Assembly: GCA_030148505.1 (NCBI GenBank)
Contig: JASBTI010000041.1
Coordinates: 226,245 to 290,244, forward strand
Direction: 5' to 3'
DNA from: Rhodanobacter sp.
GTDB lineage: Bacteria > Pseudomonadota > Gammaproteobacteria > Xanthomonadales > Rhodanobacteraceae
DNA length: 64,000 nucleotides
Translations under genes and position numbers: made by a program
In this document: in pieces, positions 35,102 through 45,687 of the stretch
Layout of the letters: each line of letters opens with the position of its first letter
Position numbering within the stretch: position 1 is the first letter of the stretch
The notes under the pieces: model-generated
What the model was told of the DNA's origin: nothing
Database searches by the model: none
What the model saw: only the letters and a program-made list of their open reading frames with translations

Positions 35102-36205
35102 ATGATGCCGATCACCGTAACCGCCTTGCGCGAAACTGCCGCTGCAGAACGTCGCGTTGCGATCACGCCCGAAATGGCGAAGAAGCTGCGGGCCCGAGGC
35201 TTGCGTGTACTGCTGGAACGCGGCGCGGGCCGCAGCGCCGGCTTTCCCGACAGCGCCTACGCCGAGGTCGAGTTTGCCGATCAGGCCGGGGTGCTGGCAC
35301 AGGCCGATCTGCTGGCATGCGTGTTGCCTCCGGACGACGCTGTATTCGCCGGATTGCGTGAGGGCTGTGTAGTGGTAGGCCAGTTGCGGCCCTACGGCGC
35401 CAAGGAACGTGTAGCGGCACTGACGGCACGCAAGTTGACCGCCTTTTCGCTGGAACTGTTGCCGCGCACTACCCGTGCCCAGGCGATGGATGTGCTGAGC
35501 TCGCAGGCGGCGGTGGCGGGTTATCGGGCGATGCTGATCGCGGCCGAGGCATCACCGAAATTTTTTCCGATGCTGACCACAGCTGCGGGCACGATCCGCC
35601 CGTCCAAAGTGCTGGTGATCGGCGCCGGTGTCGCCGGTTTGCAGGCGATAGCCACGGCGCGCCGACTCGGTGCGCAGATCGAAGGCTACGACGTGCGCCC
35701 GGAAACCCGCGAACAGGTGGAGTCGCTGGGTGCGAAGTTCCTCGAATTGGGGGTCAGCGCTGCCGGCAGTGGTGGCTACGCGCGGGAGCTTTCCGCCGAG
35801 GAGCGTGCGGCGCAGCAGCAGGCGCTGGCCGAGCACCTCAAATCCATCGACGTGATCGTCACCACGGCAGCGGTGCCGGGTCGACCGGCGCCGAAGATCA
35901 TCAGCACAGCGATGGTCGAAGGCATGAAGCCGGGGGCATTGATCGTCGACCTGGCCGCCGAGGGCGGCGGCAATTGCGAACTGACCCGGCCCGGCGAGCG
36001 GGTCGAACACGGCGGTGTGGTGATTCTCGGTCCGCTCAACCTGCCCGCGGGCGCACCGCTGCACGCGTCGGAAATGTATGCGCGCAATGTCTACAACTTT
36101 GTCGACTTGCTGATACACGATGGCGCGTTGAAGCCCGATTTCGACGACGAACTGGTGGCCAAGAGCTGCCTGAGTCATGCCGGTGAAACCCATTTTAGCG
36201 GCTGA
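35102..36205 (+). CDS. pntAA: NAD(P) transhydrogenase subunit alpha part 1
   Basis: 367 residues, soluble domain I. The N-terminal AlaDh/PNT domain (TALRETAAAERRVAITPEMA) is followed by a Rossmann domain with VLVIGAGVAGLQAIATARRL and the NAD-binding loop GYDVRPETREQVESLGAKF. It binds NAD(H) and, with PntAB and PntB, couples hydride transfer between NADH and NADP to proton flow across the membrane. GGAGGGG lies just upstream of tandem ATGs. The partner genes are not adjacent: three opposing genes lie between (36242-37770). Confidence 0.94.
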   Translation: MMPITVTALRETAAAERRVAITPEMAKKLRARGLRVLLERGAGRSAGFPDSAYAEVEFADQAGVLAQADLLACVLPPDDAVFAGLREGCVVVGQLRPYGAKERVAALTARKLTAFSLELLPRTTRAQAMDVLSSQAAVAGYRAMLIAAEASPKFFPMLTTAAGTIRPSKVLVIGAGVAGLQAIATARRLGAQIEGYDVRPETREQVESLGAKFLELGVSAAGSGGYARELSAEERAAQQQALAEHLKSIDVIVTTAAVPGRPAPKIISTAMVEGMKPGALIVDLAAEGGGNCELTRPGERVEHGGVVILGPLNLPAGAPLHASEMYARNVYNFVDLLIHDGALKPDFDDELVAKSCLSHAGETHFSG

Positions 36206-36241
36206 CGGGAGGCTGCTGGTTGCCACTGCGGCCGTCGATCC

Positions 36242-36781
36242 TCAGGGGTTTTCGCCACCCGGTGGCTGAGGTTTTTGCCGGAAATGGCGTGGCCATTGAT
36301 CGCGTTGTCCGCGGGGCAGCGCGCGCCACTCACGCAGCAACTTCTCGCGTTGCCGGGGAGGCAGTTGGCGGAAACGTTCGTAGGCGGCGTGCAACCGCCG
36401 CCGCTGTTGAGGCGTGAGGCGCTCGAACTGGCGCATGTTGGCCCGCGCCTGCTGGCGTTCCTCCGGGGTCATCTGCTGCCAGTGGGCAATCCGTTGACGG
36501 ATCTTTTCGCGCTGCGGCGCAGGCAGCCTGGTCCAGTGCTCGGCACGTTGCAGCAGATGCGCCTGCCGACGCGGCGTGAAGTGATCCCATTCCTCCTGCA
36601 GCGGCGCAAGGATCTCTCTCTGGGCGGGGGTGAGACGGCTCCAGGGAGTGGGTGGGGGTGAGCCGTATATCGCGTTGTCCGCCTGGACCGGTGGCTGCGG
36701 TGCAGCCAGTGACGGCGCTCCGACGCTACCGAGGAGGGACGCCAGCAGTAACAACAGAATCCTGGATTGCACTCGATTCAT
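36242..36781 (-). CDS. DUF3106 secreted protein
   Basis: 179 residues. A signal peptide (ILLLLLASLLGSVGAPSLAA) precedes a highly charged, Arg/Gln/Glu-rich helical body with repeated LxPxQR units: RLTPAQREILAPLQ, RLPAPQREKIRQRI, MTPEERQQARANM, RLTPQQRRRLHAA and QLPPRQREKLLREW. These define DUF3106. The repeats recall Spy/CpxP-like periplasmic helical chaperones in composition, though kinship is not established. It is the third gene of an operon with a sigma factor and a membrane protein, 3 nt after the latter. Confidence 0.82.
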   Translation of the reverse strand: MNRVQSRILLLLLASLLGSVGAPSLAAPQPPVQADNAIYGSPPPTPWSRLTPAQREILAPLQEEWDHFTPRRQAHLLQRAEHWTRLPAPQREKIRQRIAHWQQMTPEERQQARANMRQFERLTPQQRRRLHAAYERFRQLPPRQREKLLREWRALPRGQRDQWPRHFRQKPQPPGGENP

Positions 36782-36784
36782 GGG

Positions 36785-37186
36785 TCAACGCGTTGTCGCG
36801 GGAGGATCGTTGGCTGCCAACCAGCCATAGAAGTCGAGGTTCTGATACAGGATCGGGTCGACCTTGTCGGCATCCGGCGGCAACACATTGTCGAGATCAG
36901 TGGCGGGTACAGACAAGCTTGCGGGTGCGATCACCTGGCTTTGCCGAGTATGCGGCATCGGTTGCCAGATCATCAGCGCGGTCAACGCGATTGCGGCCAG
37001 TGCGCCGGTAGGGACCAGCCAGCGCCCAAGATTCCGTGGTGGCGTTTGCGCGGCCTCCAGAGCCTGGCGCCTGGCGGCACGCAGGCGCTCGCTCGTCGTC
37101 GGATCGATATGCCTGGCGGCTTCCTGATAGAGCCGGTGCGCACGCTGCCCCAGCTGTTGCTCGGTTTGGTCGTCCGGCAGGTTCAT
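36785..37186 (-). CDS. Single-pass membrane protein, candidate anti-sigma factor (DUF3619-like)
   Basis: 133 residues. An N-terminal cytoplasmic part of about 50 residues (LPDDQTEQQLGQRAHRLYQE) precedes one membrane helix (LVPTGALAAIALTALMIWQP) and a periplasmic tail ending in DPILYQNLDFYGWLAAND. ATG overlaps the stop of the sigma gene. Topology and position fit an anti-sigma factor, and the layout resembles DUF3619 proteins. No zinc-binding HxxxCxxC is present, so this is inference from context. Confidence 0.7.
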   Translation of the reverse strand: MNLPDDQTEQQLGQRAHRLYQEAARHIDPTTSERLRAARRQALEAAQTPPRNLGRWLVPTGALAAIALTALMIWQPMPHTRQSQVIAPASLSVPATDLDNVLPPDADKVDPILYQNLDFYGWLAANDPPATTR

Positions 37187-37770
37187 CGCCAGTCCTCCAG
37201 TTGGTCGCGCAAGTAATGCATGGCGCGCGAAAGATGGGTTTTCACGCTGCCCTCGGAGCAGCCCATGGCCTGCGCGGTTTCTGCCCCATCCAGCCCCTCC
37301 AGCATGCGTAGCATGAATGCCTCGCGTTGCCGTCGGGGCAATTGTTTCACCACCCGAGCCATGTCGGCATACGACTGCGAGTCCTGCAGTCGGTCCAGCG
37401 GGCTGGGGTCGTGGCCGGCGGGCTCCCAGCGGGGCAGCTCGTCGTCGTCGTCATCGTGCCCCCCGCCAAGCCAGCCGACCATGATCGAACGCACCTTGCG
37501 CCGGCGTTGCAGGTCGACAATGCGCCGTCGCAGGATGCCCCAGAATAAGGGAGGCCATTCTTCCGCCGGCTTTTCGCGGTAATGCCGGACCAGCCTCAAC
37601 ATGGCATCCTGGACGGCATCCATGGCGTCCTCGCGATGGCGCAGGTTGAGCTCGGCCATGCGGAACGCGCGCCGCTCGACGTGCGCCAGAAAGGCATCCA
37701 AGGTCGCCGGCGTCGCGCGCACGCGCTCCAGTGCCATGTCTGTGGTCAGCAGCCCCATCGCGCTGCTCAT
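37183..37770 (-). CDS. ECF-type RNA polymerase sigma factor
   Basis: About 195 residues from the ATG chosen here (MSSAMGLLTTDMALERVRAT); starts at 37737 or GTG 37860 are also possible. Region 2 (LNLRHREDAMDAVQDAMLRL) and region 4 (LPRRQREAFMLRMLEGLDGA, MGCSEGSVKTHLSRAMHYL) are clear. The linker between them is unusually acidic (GGHDDDDDELPRWEPAG). It probably directs an envelope-related regulon with the membrane protein encoded next, which it overlaps by 4 nt. It is divergent from pntAB. Confidence 0.85.
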   Translation of the reverse strand: MSSAMGLLTTDMALERVRATPATLDAFLAHVERRAFRMAELNLRHREDAMDAVQDAMLRLVRHYREKPAEEWPPLFWGILRRRIVDLQRRRKVRSIMVGWLGGGHDDDDDELPRWEPAGHDPSPLDRLQDSQSYADMARVVKQLPRRQREAFMLRMLEGLDGAETAQAMGCSEGSVKTHLSRAMHYLRDQLEDWR

Positions 37771-37901
37771 GGCGGCGTTGTCGTCAATTGGCACATCCTC
37801 GGGCTCCATCGGCTCAGCTCTCGCCCTCAACGCAGCAGGCTCGCACGGGTTGACTGTCACCCGTATGATGCACCGACAACAGTGTCTTGGCGGGGTGGGT
37901 C

Positions 37902-38207
37902 ATGATCGACGGTTTTCTGGCGTTGTACATCTTTATGCTGGCAGCCTTTACCGGCTATGAAATTATCGCTCGGGTGCCGGTTATCCTGCATACGCCGTTG
38001 ATGTCCGGCTCCAACTTTGTTCACGGTATCGTGCTGGTCGGCGCGATGATTGCGCTCGGGCATGCGCAGACGCCGTTCGAGATGACGATCGGCTTTGTCG
38101 GGGTGCTGCTTGGCGCGGGCAACGCCGCGGGGGGCTACGTGGTAACCGAGCGGATGCTGGAGATGTTCAAGTCCAGCAAGCCCGACGCCAGCAAGGGGAA
38201 CAAGTGA
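37902..38207 (+). CDS. pntAB: NAD(P) transhydrogenase subunit alpha part 2
   Basis: 101 residues, membrane domain IIa with three hydrophobic segments: FLALYIFMLAAFTGYEII, FVHGIVLVGAMIALGHA and MTIGFVGVLLGAGNAAGGYV, followed by VTERMLEMF, the usual end of this subunit. ATG 37902 is chosen; an in-frame GTG at 37887 would add five residues. The stop overlaps pntB (TGATG). Confidence 0.94.
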   Translation: MIDGFLALYIFMLAAFTGYEIIARVPVILHTPLMSGSNFVHGIVLVGAMIALGHAQTPFEMTIGFVGVLLGAGNAAGGYVVTERMLEMFKSSKPDASKGNK

Positions 38208-39640
38208 TGAGCTGGCTGCCGATGCTGATCAAGGCTTGTTATTTTCTCGCCGCGCTGCTGTTCATCGTCGGCCTGAAGCGAATGAGTTCGCCGCGCACTG
38301 CCCGCGGCGGCATCGTTTGGGCCGGCTACGGCATGGTACTGGCGGTGCTCGCCACCTTCTTCCTGCCACAGATGCACAATCTGGGCTTGATCATCGGCGC
38401 CGTGCTGATCGGCGTGAGTGCCGCCTGGTGGACCGGCCGGCGGGTGGCGATGACGGCGATGCCGCAAATGGTGGCGTTGTACAACGGGATGGGCGGTGGT
38501 GCCGCAGCGGCGATTGGCGCGGTCGAGCTGATCGGCTATACCCGCGGGCTGGCTGGATTGCAGCCTGTTGTCGATGCGATCCGGCTCCCGGCGCTGGTGT
38601 CACTGTCCCCGGTCGAGCTGGCGCTGGGTGTGTTGGGCGCGCTGATCGGAGCGGTGAGTTTTTCCGGGTCGCTGATCGCATTTGCCAAGTTGCAGGGCTG
38701 GCTCGACAAGCGCTTCGTGTTTCCTGCCCAGCGTACGGTGAACCTGGCGCTGCTGGCGGCTACCGTGGCGATTGGAGTACTGCTGGCCACGGGCCACGCG
38801 AGCCTGCCGCTGATCGCGGCGTTTTTCGCACTAGCGCTGCTGTTCGGCCTGATGATGACCTTGCCGATCGGCGGCGCCGACATGCCGGTGGTGATCTCGC
38901 TGTACAACGCATTCACCGGCCTCGCCGTGGCGTTCGAAGGGTTTGTGCTGGGCAACGAGGCGATGATCATCGCCGGTACCGTGGTCGGGGCCGCGGGCAC
39001 CTTGCTGACGCAGTTGATGGCCAAGGCGATGAACCGCTCCATCGGCAACGTGCTGTTCGGCAGCTTCGGTGCGGCCGCCGGCGAAGCGCAGGCGATCGAA
39101 GGTGCGCAGAAGCCGGTGGATGCGGCCGACGCAGCGGTAATGATGGCCTATGCCGAACGCGTGGTGATCGTCCCGGGCTACGGTCTGGCGGTGGCGCAGG
39201 CGCAGCACAAGGTATGGGAATTCGCCCAGTTGCTGATCAAGCGCGGGGTGAAGGTGAAATTTGCCATCCATCCGGTAGCCGGGCGCATGCCGGGGCACAT
39301 GAACGTGTTGCTGGCCGAAGCCGGCGTGCCATACGACTTGATCGCCGACATGGACGATATCAACCCGGAGTTCCCGAGTGTTGACGTGGCGCTGGTAATC
39401 GGTGCCAACGACGTGGTCAATCCGTTGGCCAAGACCGATCCGGCGTCGCCCATCTACGGCATGCCGATTCTTGATGTGGTCACTGCCCGGCAGGTGATTG
39501 TGATCAAGCGCGGCAAGGGCACCGGTTTCGCCGGTATCGAGAACGCGTTGTTCTATGCCGACAACACGCGAATGCTCTATGGAGACGGGCAGGCGGCGGT
39601 GGGCGAGTTGGTGAACGAGCTCAAAACGCTGGATGCCTGA
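38207..39640 (+). CDS. pntB: NAD(P) transhydrogenase subunit beta
   Basis: 477 residues. A membrane domain of about 9 helices (residues 5-270) and a soluble NADP(H)-binding domain III, recognised by VVIVPGYGLAVAQAQHKVWE, IHPVAGRMPGHMNVLLAEAG, DINPEFPSVDVALVIGANDV and VIKRGKGTGFAGIENALFYA. It completes the proton-translocating transhydrogenase that supplies NADPH. ATG 38207 overlaps the pntAB stop. Confidence 0.96.
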   Translation: MSWLPMLIKACYFLAALLFIVGLKRMSSPRTARGGIVWAGYGMVLAVLATFFLPQMHNLGLIIGAVLIGVSAAWWTGRRVAMTAMPQMVALYNGMGGGAAAAIGAVELIGYTRGLAGLQPVVDAIRLPALVSLSPVELALGVLGALIGAVSFSGSLIAFAKLQGWLDKRFVFPAQRTVNLALLAATVAIGVLLATGHASLPLIAAFFALALLFGLMMTLPIGGADMPVVISLYNAFTGLAVAFEGFVLGNEAMIIAGTVVGAAGTLLTQLMAKAMNRSIGNVLFGSFGAAAGEAQAIEGAQKPVDAADAAVMMAYAERVVIVPGYGLAVAQAQHKVWEFAQLLIKRGVKVKFAIHPVAGRMPGHMNVLLAEAGVPYDLIADMDDINPEFPSVDVALVIGANDVVNPLAKTDPASPIYGMPILDVVTARQVIVIKRGKGTGFAGIENALFYADNTRMLYGDGQAAVGELVNELKTLDA

Positions 39641-39834
39641 AACGGGGTCCGCCCGGACGGGTCGAGCACAGTACGGGGGGGCAGGCTTGCGCCAACCCCG
39701 AAGGGGAGAGGGTCGTCGTACGGCGGGCTCGCCATCCTGTGTGAGCTTTCCGGTCACCTGCGGATTTGCGTCCGCGCCGTTTCCCGGGCAGGGTGCAGCC
39801 CCGGACGACAAAAATGAATCAGGCAAGGTTACCC

Positions 39835-40980
39835 ATGGAGCACCTCATCCCCTCTCGCGATTCCGACGAAAGATCTGCCCGCGGCACCGCGGCGGCGTCG
39901 AAGAAGCCGCAGTCGGCGCGTTATCGCGACGTGTTGCGCCATCGCGTGGTGGCCGCTTTTTTCGGGCGACTGTTTGCACAGGTGAATCGCACGCTGTGCC
40001 AACCTGGGCAGTTGCCGAAACGCGGCATCCACAAGATCCTGATATGCCGGCCCAACCACCGGTTGGGCAACGCCATCCTGATCAGCCCCTTGCTGGCCGA
40101 GCTGGAGGCGCTCTATCCAGGGGCGGAAATCGACATGGTCAGTGCCGGACATGCCGCGCAGACGCTGTTCGCCAACCGTTTCCAGCTGCGTCGGGTGTTC
40201 AGCTTTCCCCGCAAGATTGCCCGGCATCTGTGGTCGAGCATGGGGCTGCTGCGGCAGGTGCGGGAAACTACCTACGATCTGGCCATCGATGCCAGCCATG
40301 GTTCGCAGTCGGGCCGCTTGCTGTTGGCGATCGTCAAGGCCCGCTTCAAACTTGGCTTTCCGGAGGCGTCGGCGCAGCCCGCTGAAGCCTCCCTCGACGA
40401 GGGGCCTGAGCATTTCGCCCTGCGCCCGGTGTTTCTGTTGCGCACGGCCTATGCCGGATCCGTGGACGCAGGCTGGCCGGAGCTCAATATCCGTCTGACC
40501 GACGGCGAGAAGCAGCAGGCACGGCTGGCGCTCGGCAACATAATTGGCGAGTCGACGCTGTCATCGCCGGCACGGCGGGTAGTCGGCGTCTTTGCCAATG
40601 CGACGGGTGCCAAGCACTACGGTGAAGCTTGGTGGACCCAGTTCGTCGATACCTTGCAAACCCTGCAGCCAGGGATTTGCATCGTCGACCTGGTGGCCGA
40701 TCATGGCCAGTCCCAACTCGGACAGATGCTTCCTTCCTACTACACCCGCGATTTGCGCCGGCTGGCCTCGGTGATCGCCAATATGTCGGCCTTCATCAGT
40801 GCCGATTGCGGCGTGATGCATTTGGCGGCGGCCAGCGGCACGCCCACGCTGGGTCTGTTCTCCGTCACCTCGGCCGCGAAATATGGTCCCTACGGGGATG
40901 CCAACAGTGCGATCGATACGGCGAGGTTGAATGCCCGAGAAGTCGCCGCCATCGCATCGGATTGGCTCGGCATGCCCTGA
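39835..40980 (+). CDS. Glycosyltransferase family 9, heptosyltransferase-like
   Basis: About 381 residues. GT-B fold signatures of ADP-heptose:LPS heptosyltransferases are visible: RPNHRLGNAILISPLLAELE, the central VVGVFANATGAKHYGEAWW, and the donor-site block FISADCGVMHLAAASGTPT. It probably adds a sugar to the LPS core. ATG 39835 has AAGG 6 nt upstream; ATG 39814 in the same frame would add seven residues. No other LPS genes are adjacent. The 194-bp gap before it shows only a small CCCC-GAA-GGGG dyad at 39696. Confidence 0.85.
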   Translation: MEHLIPSRDSDERSARGTAAASKKPQSARYRDVLRHRVVAAFFGRLFAQVNRTLCQPGQLPKRGIHKILICRPNHRLGNAILISPLLAELEALYPGAEIDMVSAGHAAQTLFANRFQLRRVFSFPRKIARHLWSSMGLLRQVRETTYDLAIDASHGSQSGRLLLAIVKARFKLGFPEASAQPAEASLDEGPEHFALRPVFLLRTAYAGSVDAGWPELNIRLTDGEKQQARLALGNIIGESTLSSPARRVVGVFANATGAKHYGEAWWTQFVDTLQTLQPGICIVDLVADHGQSQLGQMLPSYYTRDLRRLASVIANMSAFISADCGVMHLAAASGTPTLGLFSVTSAAKYGPYGDANSAIDTARLNAREVAAIASDWLGMP

Positions 40981-41062
40981 TCGAGGGTGCGCCATTGTCC
41001 GAAGTCCAGCTTGGCGTGCGCGCACTGGCGCAGGAAGCGGGGTATGTTCACCTGAGGCCGAT

Positions 41063-41515
41063 TCAGCGCGGCACCGGCGGTAGCGGTTGTCGTTGTCTTG
41101 CCGGAAGCAACGCGGTGGACGCCGCCGCCGCGGCACCCGCAAGCGTCCACCCCAGGTCCGCGTGCGTCAGTCCAAGGCGGGCCAATTGCCAGAGCATGTC
41201 GACCCCGGCGCTGCGCAGCGTGTCGATCAGCCCCATCCCCATCTGGCCACTGATTTTCACTGCCACCAGCAACATGTTCATGTAAACCGATGCCAGTATG
41301 GTGGCGGCGCTGGCCAACAAGGCGGCGCCGCTGCCGGGTCGATGCACGCTCAGGCGTATCACCCAGGCCAGCAGCAGGCCGCAAGGCAGGGCCAGCCAGG
41401 GCATCAGTTGCTCTCGGTAAATCGAGATCACCATCCAGACGGCGCCAGCGGCGAGGCCGAGCATCACAGTACTGAAAGTGGCGAAGACCAAGGCGAGCAG
41501 GCGGCGCGTACTCAT
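41063..41515 (-). CDS. Integral membrane protein of unknown function
   Basis: 150 residues with four likely membrane segments: LALVFATFSTVMLGLAAGAV, LMPWLALPCGLLLAWVIRL, AALLASAATILASVYMNMLL, and a short Ala-rich helix near the C-terminus (LAGAAAAASTALL). A Pro/Arg tail ends it. I do not recognise a family. It stands alone between the glycosyltransferase and sufT. Confidence 0.65.
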   Translation of the reverse strand: MSTRRLLALVFATFSTVMLGLAAGAVWMVISIYREQLMPWLALPCGLLLAWVIRLSVHRPGSGAALLASAATILASVYMNMLLVAVKISGQMGMGLIDTLRSAGVDMLWQLARLGLTHADLGWTLAGAAAAASTALLPARQRQPLPPVPR

Positions 41516-41745
41516 CGGCTATCTCGCGGCAACGCATAGGAGCGCATCGGTGCACCTTCATGCAAAGTGCCCATCATAACGTGGTGACGGCAACTGGGCG
41601 CGGCAGACGGCAGCTGGAGGACAACAGCACGCACTTTAATGACGGGCTCTGATCCAGATCGGGCACAGGTATGTCATGCGCGGCATAATAGCTTGTCAGT
41701 CACGACGACTTTGTGGTGATTTGCAAGACAGGATTGGGTATCGGC

Positions 41746-42303
41746 ATGAGTGGTTTCAGTTTGAGCAGCGAACCTTTCACCTTGTTGCGGGATTGCAGTG
41801 CCATCATGGTGCCGCAAGGTGAGGTGGTAAGCCTGCCGGCGGGTCAGATCGGTTATATCACGCAGGCGCTTGGGGGCAGTTTCACCATCTATCTGGAGGG
41901 CAATCTGTTTCGGATTGCCGGCAAGGATGCCGATGCCCTGGGCAAGGAGCCTCCGGCACCGATCGAGGTGCCTGTCAATGCCACCGACGCCGATGTGGAG
42001 AAGCTGGCCTGGGATCAGCTGCGCACGGTGTTCGATCCGGAAATCCCGGTCAATGTGGTGGAGCTGGGCTTGGTGTATGACCTGACCCTCGAGCAGACCG
42101 ACAGCGGCGCGCGCAAGGTCTACGTGAAATTGACCCTCACCGCACCGGGTTGCGGGATGGGCGACATCCTGGTCGATGATGCGCGGACCAAGATCGAGAT
42201 GATCCCCACCGTTGTCGAAGCCGACGTGGACCTGGTGTTCGATCCGCCCTGGAACCAGTCGATGATGTCCGATGCTGCCAAGCTGGAAACCGGCATGTTA
42301 TAG
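41746..42303 (+). CDS. sufT: Fe-S cluster assembly factor SufT
   Basis: 185 residues. An N-terminal segment with TLLRDCSAIMVPQGEVVSLP and GYITQALGGSFTIYLEGNLF is typical of the SufT extension. A MIP18/DUF59 domain follows: VFDPEIPVNVVELGLVYDL, then LTLTAPGCGMGDILVDDA with the conserved Cys, and DVDLVFDPPWNQSMMSDAAK. SufT helps mature Fe-S proteins. ATG 41746 gives the family-typical length; the frame extends to 41713. A hairpin, TGCGAT/ATCGCA, lies at 42367. Confidence 0.9.
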   Translation: MSGFSLSSEPFTLLRDCSAIMVPQGEVVSLPAGQIGYITQALGGSFTIYLEGNLFRIAGKDADALGKEPPAPIEVPVNATDADVEKLAWDQLRTVFDPEIPVNVVELGLVYDLTLEQTDSGARKVYVKLTLTAPGCGMGDILVDDARTKIEMIPTVVEADVDLVFDPPWNQSMMSDAAKLETGML

Positions 42304-44963
<2,660 letters not shown>

Positions 44964-45121
44964 CGAAGAAGATTGAGAGCCATGGATGGCTCGTTTGTGA
45001 GCGCAAGACGGTGGGTCCGGGCGGTATGCCCGGGCCCATTTTCAATCTACGCATTGCGCCGAGGTTGAGAACATATCGCTCGTCGTAGCGAGCTTATCGC
45101 CAGGCGACTCTTCTCAGCCCC

Positions 45122-45610
45122 TCAGCTCACCGCCTCGAAGCGATTGGCGTCGCGGTTCTTGCGCACCTTGGCGGGATCCCACACTCGCCCGTTCATGGCA
45201 ATGTAGACCCCGTCCGGCAGTGTTTGCACGGCAGCTACCGCGCAGCCGATGTTGAATACCGCATCGGAGCCCTGGAAACGCGCCGGGTTCAGCGCACCGG
45301 TCAGTACGATCACCTTGCCTTGGAGATCCGCCAGCGCGCGGGCGGTATCCACCATGCTGTCGGTGCCATGCGTGATCAATACGTGGCGATGGGGCTGCGC
45401 CTCGATCGTCGAACGTACCAGGGCGCGGTCCTCAGGGCCCATGTGCAGGCTGTCCTTGCGCAGGATCGGAATCACCTCAAACTCGAAGGCCACGCCCAAT
45501 TGGCCGAGAATCTCGCCGATTTGCGGTGCGCCGATCTTGTAGTCGGACTTGTCATCGAAATAGATCTTGTCGATGGTGCCGCCGGTGGTAACGATGGTCA
45601 GATGCTGCAT
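45122..45610 (-). CDS. Short asparaginase-domain protein
   Basis: 162 residues. It begins like type I/II L-asparaginases: HLTIVTTGGTIDKIYFDD with the first catalytic Thr, and later VLITHGTDSMVDTARAL with the second TD motif and VIVLTGALNPARFQGSDAV. It corresponds only to the N-terminal domain of asparaginases (about 330 residues). The C-terminal domain is missing and no remnant of it is seen nearby. Stand-alone proteins of this size exist in related bacteria, so it may be a true short form; activity is uncertain. Confidence 0.85.
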   Translation of the reverse strand: MQHLTIVTTGGTIDKIYFDDKSDYKIGAPQIGEILGQLGVAFEFEVIPILRKDSLHMGPEDRALVRSTIEAQPHRHVLITHGTDSMVDTARALADLQGKVIVLTGALNPARFQGSDAVFNIGCAVAAVQTLPDGVYIAMNGRVWDPAKVRKNRDANRFEAVS

Positions 45611-45687
45611 TAAAGGATGGCCGAGAAGAGGGGTGCGGCATTTTAGCCGGTGTGATCGGTGGCGCGCTGTTTCCAGTGGTAGACCCG

